Shown here: positions 1 through 8,217 of the stretch, in pieces
Layout: each line of letters begins with the position of its first letter
Numbering within the stretch: position 1 is the stretch's first letter
Assembly: GCF_012027635.1 (NCBI RefSeq)
Contig: NZ_SNUS01000001.1
Span: 682,001-746,000 of the forward strand
Source of the DNA: Thermococcus sp. 21S9
GTDB taxonomy: Archaea > Methanobacteriota_B > Thermococci > Thermococcales > Thermococcaceae
Direction: 5' to 3'
DNA: 64,000 nucleotides
The notes under the pieces: model-generated
What the model was told of the DNA's origin: nothing
Database searches by the model: none
Seen by the model: only the letters and a program-made list of their open reading frames with translations
Program-made: the position numbers and the translations under genes

Positions 1-3000
1 GTTTGTACAGGCTCATCTTCGGGCCGAGGCCGATGTCGTCGGTGTCATGGGTGAACTTTATGCCCTCGTACATCTCAGGTTTTCCAAGTCTATCTTCAAC
101 GCGCTCGATGAACTTGATTTCCTTCGGCGATTTCATCTCGTAGGTGGCCTTGTAGAACTCAAGGGGATAATAGCGGACGACGTCCATGTTGTGGACCTCG
201 CTGTCCACCTCACGCGGGTCGAGCCTCGTCGTAACGACCAGCGGTGCGTCCATCTTGCCACCGCGCTTCTCTGGGAGATAGTACTTGCTGAAGTTCAAGA
301 GAGCGTCGAGGAGAAGCATAACAGCGTCCTCGTCGCCGTCGCAGTTGCGTCTTTTGGCCGCGTGATAATACGGGTGCGCGTAGCCGACCAGAACGTCGGA
401 GAAGCCGATTATCCTGCCGATGATTCCGGCCGAGGTGTGGGGGGCAAGACCGATGACAAGGTGGCCTATCAAATCCTCCATCTTCTCGGCGTTGTAGAAC
501 CTCGGCAGGCCGTAGAACTTCTCAAGCAGGTCGTCAACGAAGCGCGCGACCTTGAGGAGGTATTTTCCTGCCTCGTAGGAGAGGATTATGTCTTGGACCT
601 TCAGCTCGACTATCTGGTCGTCCCGCTCAAGGGACTTGCCCTCGAAGTCGTGCGTATAGCCGAGCTCGCGAAGCTTCTCGACACTTACACCGATTTCCTT
701 CGGCTTGAAGTGGGTTATTGGAGCATCTGTCGCGTCGAAACGGATTGTACCGTCCTTGAAAACGTAGACGTCGTTCTTAACCCGCAGGAGGCCCTTTTCG
801 AGGGGTTCGGCCATTTTGTAGCCGGAGGTCATACCCTTAACGCCCTTGAGCCTGTCGATGCCGTAGACCTTGACGTTGTCCATGGCCCGCCTCAGCAGTT
901 CGGAGGGCTTTATCTCCCGCTGGGCGTATGGTTTCAGCTCTACATCACAGCGCGGACAGCGGAAGCCGAACTCCTTCGCCTCGCTCTCGGGATAGTCAAC
1001 ATTGCACTTGGGGCAGTGCCAGAGGAGTTCCTTCCTCGTCCCGCAGACAGGACAGAGGTGCTCCGGGCCGGTATGACCGCACTTCGGGCACTTGAAGAAA
1101 GCTATCTCGACTCTGGCGGTTTTTCCTTCCTCCGCGGCCTTCTTAATGTCCCTGCTCTGGCCTCCAGCCAGGCCAATCGGAAAGAGCACCTGGACAGGGG
1201 GCTTCATCTTCCTCTCCTTGGCCTTCTCGGGCCTGCCCATTCTCGCGCCAATCCAGCTTATTCCCCTGTCACGAAGCTTTATCGGGTTGTTCTCGTTGAT
1301 TATGTCGATGACCGTGAAGAAGGGCTTGGCCTTGAACTCCCACTCAAGGTTGCCGAGGGGCGTTAGCAGGGCCGAGCTCCAGGGGTAGTCCACGACGATG
1401 ACCTTTCTTCTGTCCTCAGTTCTTTCGAGCCTGTGGGGCAGGCCAAGGAGCTCAAGGTAGCGCTTAATCTTTGGGCCGTTTTCGAGGATTATCCTCCTCG
1501 CGAACTTCAGCTTCCTGAACTCGCCCCACTCGATTTGGGCGTTGAGAAGGGCCCTCTGGAGTTCTTCAACTTCCTCGGGGTTGAGAGTGTTCCAGTAGAG
1601 GGTGTAGTAGGGGTGGAAGGGTATGTCCAGAACCTTTGAAAGGTGTATCGCCAGCTCAACGCTCGGCCTAACCCTGAGCGGGTCCATCAAAAGGCCCTCA
1701 AGGAAATCGGGGTCTATCTCAAGGTATTCGGCGACCTCCTCAACGGCCTCGCGCGGGTTGTCGGAGAACGGCTTGAGCTCGACCTCGTAGAGCTCCTCGA
1801 TTGCCTTAGCAAGCTCCTGAATCCACCATTCCTCGGCGTAGTTGGCCGGCAAAAGCGTCTGGTTGTTCTCAACGAAGTCTCCGAAGTTGATGAGCGCGTC
1901 GCCAACGTAGAGAATCTCATCGAGGTCGTTTCTGACCTTTAGAGCCGTCTCGTAGTCATCAACCCGTATAACACTTCCGTCCTTGAGCTTGACTATCGGC
2001 CCCTCAACGGTGGTCGCGGGGGTAACGATACAACCCTTTCCGGGCCTCTCGGTTTTCATCTGCGTGCCGATAGCTATGAACTCGTCGAGGATTAGCATCG
2101 TCGCTGGATTGACGCTCCACGTCGCGAAGCCACTGACGCGACTCCTCCCATAGCGCAGGCGGAAGCCACCGTTCTCTGAAGGCTCGGCAAAGAGGGGCCT
2201 GCCACCTATTATCTCCTTCGTGTACTTCTTGTTCGGGGCGATGTTGGCCCTAAACCTCTCGTAGAGCTCGTAGTAGAAGCCCTTCTCGACTTTTTCTGCC
2301 ACTTCCTCCCTCGCCCCGGAATCCTCGGCCTTGGATTCGTCGGCCTTGGACTCCTCGGAGCTCTTGCCCTTCTCCTTGGCCTCAACGAACTCCTTTATCC
2401 AGTCCCAACCTTCCACGCCCATCTTGTCTATGTACTTGACGAGCTTCTTGGCCTTCTGGAGGACACCTTCAGCCAAAACGAGAATCGCTCCACCGCGCAG
2501 GTGGTTGGTCTCAACGCCGGGAACGTTCCTGTGGGAGACCTCGACTTTATCTGTCTCTTCGCCGGTTATCTCGATGGGGATGTTCCTCATCGCGAGCCTC
2601 ACCTCATCGGCTTCCGGATGATACTGCAGTCTCGTAACGGCCCTGTGGTAGAGGTCTATCTCCTCGACCATCCTCTCAATGTGCTCCTCGCTCGGCTTGA
2701 AGCGGTCGAGGCCGAGCTTTTTCCTCACGTAGTCTCCAACGAGGACGCTCAACGCCTGCGCCGTTCCGCCGGAGCTCCTTATCGGGCCGGCGTAGTAGAG
2801 GGCCAGGTATTCAGAATTGTCGGCCCAGGTGTTGCGCTTGATTTTGACGTCAGCGATTCCCTCAAGCGGGGCGGAAACGATACCCTCCGTGAGTATCGCG
2901 AGGGCGGTTCTGACGGCCTGCTCCGCGTACTTTTCTTTACTTCCCAAATCACCAAACTTGCCCTCGATGATTTCGTCAACGACCTTCAGCGCGGCGAGCT

Positions 3001-3229
3001 CCTTTCCGTATTCCTTGACGAGAACCCTAATCCTCTCGGCAACGCCCGGCGGGCCTACGAGGCTCTCAACACGGCCGGCCATGTCGGTTGCCTGGGGAAC
3101 CTCAACGTCGAGACTGGGGTCCTTCCCCTGAGAGCGGGCTTTCCTTGCTATCTCATAGGCCCTGTCAATTTCTCGCTGAAGTGATTCGAAGTAAGCCTTC
3201 ATCTCGGGTGAGTAGAGCTCCTCTCCCAT
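1..3229 (-). CDS. polC: DNA polymerase D large subunit DP2 (3' end beyond the window)
   Basis: Catalytic large subunit of the archaeal replicative polymerase PolD, which works with DP1 encoded directly upstream. About 1076 residues are visible and the frame is open to the left edge, so the C-terminus is missing. The ATG at 3229 lies directly after the DP1 stop. The start MGEELYSPEMKAYFESLQ is typical. Two zinc-binding CPxC clusters lie near residues 713 and 740. The catalytic NCDGDEDAVMLL motif is near residue 959. In some Pyrococcus DP2 proteins an intein sits before the Cys of this motif (recalled); here the site is uninterrupted. Residues about 280-313 form a short Glu/Lys/Ser-rich linker that looks variable. 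Transcribed with orc1 and polB, away from the origin. Confidence 0.97.
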   Translation of the reverse strand, partial: MGEELYSPEMKAYFESLQREIDRAYEIARKARSQGKDPSLDVEVPQATDMAGRVESLVGPPGVAERIRVLVKEYGKELAALKVVDEIIEGKFGDLGSKEKYAEQAVRTALAILTEGIVSAPLEGIADVKIKRNTWADNSEYLALYYAGPIRSSGGTAQALSVLVGDYVRKKLGLDRFKPSEEHIERMVEEIDLYHRAVTRLQYHPEADEVRLAMRNIPIEITGEETDKVEVSHRNVPGVETNHLRGGAILVLAEGVLQKAKKLVKYIDKMGVEGWDWIKEFVEAKEKGKSSEESKADESKAEDSGAREEVAEKVEKGFYYELYERFRANIAPNKKYTKEIIGGRPLFAEPSENGGFRLRYGRSRVSGFATWSVNPATMLILDEFIAIGTQMKTERPGKGCIVTPATTVEGPIVKLKDGSVIRVDDYETALKVRNDLDEILYVGDALINFGDFVENNQTLLPANYAEEWWIQELAKAIEELYEVELKPFSDNPREAVEEVAEYLEIDPDFLEGLLMDPLRVRPSVELAIHLSKVLDIPFHPYYTLYWNTLNPEEVEELQRALLNAQIEWGEFRKLKFARRIILENGPKIKRYLELLGLPHRLERTEDRRKVIVVDYPWSSALLTPLGNLEWEFKAKPFFTVIDIINENNPIKLRDRGISWIGARMGRPEKAKERKMKPPVQVLFPIGLAGGQSRDIKKAAEEGKTARVEIAFFKCPKCGHTGPEHLCPVCGTRKELLWHCPKCNVDYPESEAKEFGFRCPRCDVELKPYAQREIKPSELLRRAMDNVKVYGIDRLKGVKGMTSGYKMAEPLEKGLLRVKNDVYVFKDGTIRFDATDAPITHFKPKEIGVSVEKLRELGYTHDFEGKSLERDDQIVELKVQDIILSYEAGKYLLKVARFVDDLLEKFYGLPRFYNAEKMEDLIGHLVIGLAPHTSAGIIGRIIGFSDVLVGYAHPYYHAAKRRNCDGDEDAVMLLLDALLNFSKYYLPEKRGGKMDAPLVVTTRLDPREVDSEVHNMDVVRYYPLEFYKATYEMKSPKEIKFIERVEDRLGKPEMYEGIKFTHDTDDIGLGPKMSLYK

Positions 3230-5407
3230 TCAAACCCCCTCGCAGAACTGGTCAAAGCTCACAACGGCCCTCAAGCGGGCCGTCTCAACGTCTATTATCG
3301 GCACACGCGCTGGAGTGGGAATGATGTTCACCATCTTCTGGAACTCAGTCTGGGCCTGCCAGGTTCCGCTGTTGATGACGAAGACTCCGTTGTAAACCCT
3401 GTGCTCCATAACGTGGACGTGGCCGGCCTGGAAGAGGTCCGGAACGCTCTCGATGACGAGCGTGTCCTCAGGGTCGGGAGCTATGGGAACCTTGTTTCCA
3501 AAGGTCGGCGCGAGGTGGCGGAGCTTGAGGAGGTCAACCATCGCCTCAGCGGGTTTGTGGTGCGTTCTCCCGGGGATGAAGTCAACGACGTCCTCTATGC
3601 CCCTTCCGTGGGCGATGAGGAACTCTCTGCCGTGAAGGTTTATCACCGCGGGATTGCTGATGATGACGACGTTCTTGAGCTTGTATATCGGCTTGGCGTA
3701 CTCCTCGTAGAAGCCCGGCTGTGGCAGAGCGGTCCTCGCGGCGTCGTGGTTGCCCGGGCCGATGAACATGGTGATATGGTCAGGAACGTTGCGGAGGAGA
3801 TTGGCCAACGCCTCGTACTGGTCGAAGATGTCTGGAATGGCCAGCTCGTTGTACTGGCCTGGGTAGATACCGACGCCGTCAACGACGTCACCGCCGATTA
3901 TCATGTATTTAATCCTGCTCACGAGCTCCTCCTCGGCCCTGCTGTTGACCTCACCGTTGAGCCACTCGAGGAACTTCTCGAAGGCCTTCTCGCAGAACTT
4001 GTTCGAGCCGACGTGAATGTCGCTCAGCAGAATCGCGTAGACCTTCTCTTCCAGTGGAGGCTTCTGCTTCCTGAACTTTGGCACATCCGGGAGGAAAACG
4101 CGGTTGGCGAAGAAGATTCCCCTACCCGGCTGACCGCGGAAGGCAACGACCGAATCGGGCATTATCGCGTTGTAGGCCTGTGAAGCGTTCTCCCTGTCTC
4201 TGCCAAGGAAGACCTTAACCCGCCCGGTTGCATCTTCCACCTCGAACATGTAGCCCTTCGCCGTTTCGCGCTTGTCGTTGACGAGGCCGATTATCGTGAC
4301 CTCGTCGTCCCGGACGTAGCTCAGCTTCGCGATGTCTATGACCGTCCCGATTTCGGGGTTCTCGCGGAAGATTCTCCGCATCTTCCTGAGCCTCGACTTG
4401 AAGTAGCTCGAATAGGCCTGGATTATTATCTCGCCCTCTTTACTTGAAGCATTCTTGACCTTCGGGGCCTCGAACTTCACGTTCTTGACGTCGAAGGTAA
4501 GCTCCCACTCATCCGGAATCTCCTTCGCGCGGTAGTGGAAGCCCTCCCTGGGCTTTATCACGACGTCTTTGTAGGTGGAGTAGCTCTTCTCACCCTCAAC
4601 GTCTTCTCCGACGTACGCTATTGGAATCCCGTAGTCGCCGTAAACGATTTTGGGCTTCACCCCGTTTCCATTCTCGCCGTTCTCGTAATACTCCTCGCTA
4701 TCGGCGTAGTTTCCGTAGCCGTTGCCGTTCAGGGGCTCGGTTTCCAGTGGAAGTGAGTCCTCGACGACCCCGGTTAGCGACTCATCTGGAGAGCCGATGG
4801 CACCATCCTCGGGTTCCGCAGGTTCAGATGTTCCAGTGGAAACAAAACTCTCTTCCTCTGAAAGCTCGCCGGAAACTGATTCTTCGACAGAATTGGGGGT
4901 AGGAGATTGCTCCAATTCGAGGGCAGTTCCAGTGGAAATCGATGTCTCGCCAACAATTTCGGCAGGTTTAACACTCTCTTCCTCAGAAGGAGTCGTAGAA
5001 ACTTCGCTTTCCACAACATCTCCAGTGGAAATAGAACCCGATGCGTCCTCTGATTCAACGTCTTCAGAAGAAGGAATTTCTTCAGGCTGAGAGGCCATAA
5101 AAGTTTCAGAAACTTTGGTTTTAGCAGATTCGGCGATTTCTTCCAATATTTCCTCACGAGAAGCCTCAAGAGACTCTTCCTCAGAGACCTCAAGGGGGGT
5201 CTGCTCAGTGAGCTCTCCAGTGGAAAAGAGACCCTTCTCAGCGAGAAAGGCCTCGGCTATGGAGGAGTCTATGACGAAGGTCCCCCGAGCTTTGGCGAAC
5301 TTTATCAGCTCCGCCAGAGTGAAGTCCCTCTTGTAGTGGGGTTCGAGGAGGTAGTAGGCAGAAGGAGTTATCAGGTAGTTGTTCTTGATTAAATCCTCAA
5401 TCAGCAT
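3230..5407 (-). CDS. polB: DNA polymerase D small subunit DP1 (Mre11-like 3'-5' exonuclease)
   Basis: Proofreading and assembly subunit of PolD, 725 aa. The N-terminal helical region (about 1-60) is followed by a long acidic Ser/Glu/Pro linker (about 60-270), then an OB-like domain (about 335-445) and a calcineurin-like phosphoesterase domain. All metal motifs are present: SDIHVG (about 457), GGDVVDG (about 505), GNHD (about 550), AHGRG (about 597) and GHVHV (about 661), so the exonuclease should be active. The ATG overlaps the orc1 stop by one base (TGATG) and polC follows without a gap, so the three genes form one operon. The odd part is the linker: tracts FSTG, ISTG, ISTG, VSTG and LPLET are each encoded by an ORB core (4741-5227), so origin-type repeats lie inside the gene. 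Confidence 0.97.
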   Translation of the reverse strand: MLIEDLIKNNYLITPSAYYLLEPHYKRDFTLAELIKFAKARGTFVIDSSIAEAFLAEKGLFSTGELTEQTPLEVSEEESLEASREEILEEIAESAKTKVSETFMASQPEEIPSSEDVESEDASGSISTGDVVESEVSTTPSEEESVKPAEIVGETSISTGTALELEQSPTPNSVEESVSGELSEEESFVSTGTSEPAEPEDGAIGSPDESLTGVVEDSLPLETEPLNGNGYGNYADSEEYYENGENGNGVKPKIVYGDYGIPIAYVGEDVEGEKSYSTYKDVVIKPREGFHYRAKEIPDEWELTFDVKNVKFEAPKVKNASSKEGEIIIQAYSSYFKSRLRKMRRIFRENPEIGTVIDIAKLSYVRDDEVTIIGLVNDKRETAKGYMFEVEDATGRVKVFLGRDRENASQAYNAIMPDSVVAFRGQPGRGIFFANRVFLPDVPKFRKQKPPLEEKVYAILLSDIHVGSNKFCEKAFEKFLEWLNGEVNSRAEEELVSRIKYMIIGGDVVDGVGIYPGQYNELAIPDIFDQYEALANLLRNVPDHITMFIGPGNHDAARTALPQPGFYEEYAKPIYKLKNVVIISNPAVINLHGREFLIAHGRGIEDVVDFIPGRTHHKPAEAMVDLLKLRHLAPTFGNKVPIAPDPEDTLVIESVPDLFQAGHVHVMEHRVYNGVFVINSGTWQAQTEFQKMVNIIPTPARVPIIDVETARLRAVVSFDQFCEGV
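4741..5227 (+). repeat. five mini-ORB repeats inside the polB linker
   Basis: Cores TTCCAGTGGAA, or one base short of it, lie at 4741-4753, 4831-4851, 4927-4938, 5020-5031 and 5216-5227, all in the same plus-strand orientation at intervals of roughly 90-195 bases. The copy at 4831 keeps the adjoining AAACAAAACTCT block and matches the strong origin ORB at 8060 in 19 of 21 positions, lacking only the G-run. A weaker core (TTCCAGTGGA) lies further into the gene at 4049-4058. They are read in frame as STG or PLE inside the acidic linker of DP1. Confidence 0.85.
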
Positions 5408-6660
5408 CAGAACAACCTCCTCTGCTTGGAGAGGGTGAGGGTGAGCAGGCTCCTAACCTGCTCGTCGTGGCGGTAAATGTTCTTCACCATGTAGGGGGTG
5501 ACGTTTAGCCTTATCTCCTTGGTCCTGCCGTAGCGCCCCTTGCTCACGACCTTGGCGTTGATTATGCCGAGCATGTCGAGCTCGTTGATTAAATCGCTCA
5601 CGCGCCTCTGGGTTAACGGCTCGACGTCGAGATGGTCGCAGAGGGACTTGTAAACGGAGTAAACGTCGCCGGTGTTGGCCGGTAGCTCACCGTTCTCGTC
5701 GAGCATGACTATCGCGTAGAGGAGGACCTTCGAGTGGAGCGGGAGGGTCTTTATGACTTCCTCCATCGTGTCCTGCTCAATCTTCTCCTGTGCCTTCCAG
5801 ACGTGCCTTTCGGTTACTTTGCTCGCCCCCTCGCGCTCCGCTATTTCACCAGCGACGCGGAGCAAATCCAGGGCCCTCCTCGCGTCGCCGTGCTCGCGAG
5901 CGGCCAAAGCGGCACAGAGTGGCACTACCGCATCGTCGAGAACGCCCTCGTAGAAGGCCTCCTTTGCGCGTTGCATGAGAATGTCCCGAAGCTGGTTGGC
6001 GTCGTAGGGCGGGAAAACGACTTCCTCCTCACTCAAACTTGACAGAACGCGGGCGTCGAGATACTCTTTGAACTTGAGGTCGTTTGAGATGCCGATTATG
6101 CTGACCTTCGCTTTTGAGAGTTCCGTGTTTATCCTCGTGAGGGAGTAGAGTATGTCATCCCCGCTCTTCTTGATGAGCTTGTCTATCTCGTCCAGAACGA
6201 TGATTACAAAGCGCTCCTTCGCGTCTATAACCTCTTTCAGCTTGGCGTAGACCTCATCGGTCGGCCAGCCGACGAGGGGAACCTCCACACCACTTTCAGC
6301 CTTGAAGTGGTTGACTATCCTCGCGAGAACGCGGTAGTGGGTGTCGACTATCTCGCAGTTGATGTAGATGACCTCGACGGGAATGTTGTACTTCTCGGAT
6401 ATCTTCTTGAGTTCCTCGGTTACAAACTTCACCGTCACGGTTTTACCCGTTCCAGTCTTGCCGTAGACGAAGACGTTCGAGGGCGTTTCACCCCTTAAAA
6501 CCGGAACGAGAATATGTGCCAGCTCGTCAATCTGCTCATGCCTGTGAGGGAGTTCCTTTGGCGTGTAGCTGTGCCTCAGGACTTCCTTGTTCTTGAAAAT
6601 CTTCTTGGCGTGGAGGTACTTCTCGAATATCGACGTCAGGTAGTCGTCCTTGTCCCCCAT
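5407..6660 (-). CDS. cdc6: Orc1/Cdc6 origin-recognition AAA+ ATPase
   Basis: Origin-binding initiator and MCM loader, 417 aa from the ATG at 6660. Walker A GKTGTGKT lies near residues 64-71, Walker B IIVLDEIDKL near 148-158, sensor-1 IGISNDLKF follows, and a C-terminal winged helix (about 320-417) contains the RRVSDLINELDMLG stretch that contacts ORB DNA in homologues. Earlier starts (ATG 6669, GTG 6675) are possible; 6660 is preferred because GGTGGAG then sits about nine bases upstream. First gene of an operon with polB and polC. The upstream 250 bases carry a repeated motif (6719-6767) and mini-ORBs, which suggests autoregulation. Family members bind the ORBs found 1.1-1.5 kb away. Confidence 0.97.
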   Translation of the reverse strand: MGDKDDYLTSIFEKYLHAKKIFKNKEVLRHSYTPKELPHRHEQIDELAHILVPVLRGETPSNVFVYGKTGTGKTVTVKFVTEELKKISEKYNIPVEVIYINCEIVDTHYRVLARIVNHFKAESGVEVPLVGWPTDEVYAKLKEVIDAKERFVIIVLDEIDKLIKKSGDDILYSLTRINTELSKAKVSIIGISNDLKFKEYLDARVLSSLSEEEVVFPPYDANQLRDILMQRAKEAFYEGVLDDAVVPLCAALAAREHGDARRALDLLRVAGEIAEREGASKVTERHVWKAQEKIEQDTMEEVIKTLPLHSKVLLYAIVMLDENGELPANTGDVYSVYKSLCDHLDVEPLTQRRVSDLINELDMLGIINAKVVSKGRYGRTKEIRLNVTPYMVKNIYRHDEQVRSLLTLTLSKQRRLF

Positions 6661-6718
6661 GGCTCCCATCTCCACCGGAAATCATACTCTCACGCCGTAT
6701 TACCGCCACAAACATGCG

Positions 6719-6767
6719 GATAGGATACACCATTTTGGCAAGATGTGTGATAGGAATTCGCATTTTG
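6719..6767. promoter_or_regulatory. direct repeat GATAGGA-N5-CATTTTG upstream of orc1
   Basis: Two copies of GATAGGA, five free bases, then CATTTTG start at 6719 and 6749, exactly 30 bases apart (about three helical turns). They lie 60-110 bases upstream of the orc1 start. Possible operator or initiator site; no known motif recognised. Confidence 0.45.
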
Positions 6768-6805
6768 TTCAAACATCTCAATCAATCTTTGCACATATTC
6801 CCAAA

Positions 6806-6818
6806 TCTCCACTGGAAG
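6806..6818. promoter_or_regulatory. mini-ORB in the orc1 upstream region
   Basis: TCTCCACTGGAAG, one mismatch from the ORB core. A second half-site, CAGTGGAAA, follows about 20 bases later (6828-6836). Both lie in the non-coding 6661-6921 stretch between orc1 and the next gene, which otherwise holds only the orc1 promoter and the direct repeat. Confidence 0.6.
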
Positions 6819-6921
6819 CACCGGATACAGTGGAAAGCATAGCAAGTGTGGGGTCTGGGTTTATATGCCTTGTTGAACAGGTGGATGTAAAAGGGATACA
6901 GAATAAAGAAGGGAGTTACCC

Positions 6922-7521
6922 TTAGAGGTAACCCCTATCCGGCTCTTCGGGGAGAACCTCGGCGAGAAGGGCCAAAGCCTCGTTCTTGGGCATTCCCACC
7001 CGGGAGATGAGAAAGTTGAGAAGCTCTTCCCTGCTCGCACCCTTGCGGAGCCTCTCATAGACCATCGCGAGCACACGCTCCTTGAGCAGGGCCTCGAACT
7101 CTTCCTCAAGGTGGAGCGCCGAAACGGCTGAGAGCAGACCAACGAGAAGGGCCGAGAGCGCGTCGTTGAACTCGGCCTTGCCGAGATTTGAAGTGTCGAG
7201 GTCAACAGCCAGGTAAACGTCGTCGTTCATGCCCATAAGGATGAACTTCATAAGGTTAACATCTGCGTTCAGCTTGAGGAGTGCATGGTAGACTTTAAGT
7301 TTCTCGTCCTTGGTCATGGAAAACGTTTCAAGGCCCATCGGGGCCAACAGCCGTATGAAGCCGTCCCCGAACGAGAGAAGCAGGGTGAAGGGCATCTTGG
7401 GGTGCTCCGCAACGTAGAGGTCCGGTTCAAGTTGCTTAACTTCCCAGGGCAGGTCCACGATGTCGTTGGCATCGTCCTTGCCTGAGCGCAACCAGTCGAG
7501 AACAACATCCCTAATCTCCAC
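6922..7521 (-). CDS. conserved protein of probable YbjN/CesT-like fold
   Basis: About 199 aa with no catalytic motif. It has the alternating strand/helix pattern of YbjN/type III chaperone-like proteins: FIRLLAPMGLE, then a helix with LLKLNADVNLMKFILMG, then DDVYLAVDLDTSNL and a long helix. I recall similar small proteins beside orc1 in Thermococcales but know no function. The GTG at 7521 is chosen because GGTGG lies five bases upstream; TTG 7533 and GTG 7530 also fit the frame. The mini-ORB 7515-7526 overlaps this start, so initiator binding at the origin edge could shut the gene off. Transcribed away from the origin towards orc1. Function unknown. Confidence 0.8.
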   Translation of the reverse strand: MEIRDVVLDWLRSGKDDANDIVDLPWEVKQLEPDLYVAEHPKMPFTLLLSFGDGFIRLLAPMGLETFSMTKDEKLKVYHALLKLNADVNLMKFILMGMNDDVYLAVDLDTSNLGKAEFNDALSALLVGLLSAVSALHLEEEFEALLKERVLAMVYERLRKGASREELLNFLISRVGMPKNEALALLAEVLPEEPDRGYL

Positions 7522-7773
7522 TGGAACCACCAACTGAAATACGGCGTTGGTGAATTAATGGTTTGCCCTTCCAAAGGAAACGGGAAAGCTAAATGCACAG
7601 GAATGTACATAAAATTTTGCATTTGGAAAGACTAAATTAATTAGGTCTTACGATTTCCACTGAAAGAGAAATGACCAAAAGTGCACACCAAAACAGGGAC
7701 ATTGATGAACATAGTAGTCCACGATAGTTAAACGGACATATTTTCAAAACCCGCTAAATTAAATAGAACGTAT

Positions 7774-7801
7774 CCCCCCCAGAGTTTTGTTTCCAGTGGA
7801 G
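7774..7801 (-). promoter_or_regulatory. origin recognition box 1
   Basis: On the minus strand: TCCACTGGAAACAAAACTCT followed by seven G. It has the complete ORB layout of dyad core, A-rich spacer and G-run that Orc1/Cdc6 winged helix and AAA+ domains contact in homologues. Confidence 0.93.
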
Positions 7802-8059
7802 CGGGCTTTTGGAGCTTCCCATAGAAGACCGGTTTAGTGTTGACAAAAAGCTCCCATTTCTCTTATCGGTGCCGGTTTTTATATCTTTCTATGAACGAAT
7901 GACCAAATCAATGGGAATGAAACATGGAGATTTTAGACCATCTAATAAAAATCTTCGGCAATTCATTGAACGATTTAACAGCTACGTACTTAAACAATTT
8001 CGCTGACTCCCTTTTACCTTCAACCACACTGTCAAAACCGTCCGTTTTCCGAAAGTGGG

Positions 8060-8086
8060 TTCCAGTGGAAATGAAACTCTGGGGGG
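8060..8086 (+). promoter_or_regulatory. origin recognition box 2
   Basis: TTCCAGTGGAAATGAAACTCT followed by six G: core dyad, A-rich spacer and G-run, in the opposite orientation to box 1 about 260 bases away. The AT-rich block 7825-8010 lies between the two boxes. Confidence 0.93.
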
Positions 8087-8105
8087 TCTTTTCGATGAGC
8101 ATCGA

Positions 8106-8130
8106 AAAAGACCTTTGTTTCCACTGGAAA
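8106..8130 (-). promoter_or_regulatory. origin recognition box 3, inverted to box 2
   Basis: Minus strand reads TTTCCAGTGGAAACAAAGG then TCTTTTT. It keeps the core and A-rich spacer but has GG instead of a long G-run. Boxes 2 and 3 converge on a 30-base hairpin at about 8085-8113. Confidence 0.85.
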
Positions 8131-8217
8131 AACTGTACCTCGTGGTATCTTGATGACCATTGTTGAATTGTTCTGATTATGGGGCATGTTTTTAAGGTTC
8201 GAGTGGAAACGACGCCC

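Larger units (their letters stand above)
7515..8212. other. chromosomal replication origin (oriC)
   Basis: About 0.7 kb without a convincing gene, strongly AT-rich in parts (7600-7770 and 7825-8010). It contains strong ORBs at 7774-7801 (minus), 8060-8086 (plus) and 8106-8130 (minus), plus weaker cores at 7515-7526, 7654-7666 and 8198-8210. The two right-hand ORBs face each other across the arms GGTCTTTTCGATG and CATCGAAAAAGACC, making a large imperfect palindrome (8060-8130). The AT-rich blocks are the likely unwinding elements. The position next to orc1, polD genes and radA matches the Pyrococcus origin as I know it. One open frame (7809-8006) is not taken as a gene. Confidence 0.93.

Noticed and set aside
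47-1366. Long plus-strand open frame (439 aa) opposite DP2
   Set aside because: It is the antisense of conserved DP2 coding sequence, has no ribosome site and no recognisable domain; GC-rich codons make such shadows common.
7809-8006. 65-aa frame inside the origin region
   Set aside because: TTG start without ribosome site, AT-driven composition and position between ORBs; better explained as origin DNA, though a tiny gene cannot be excluded.
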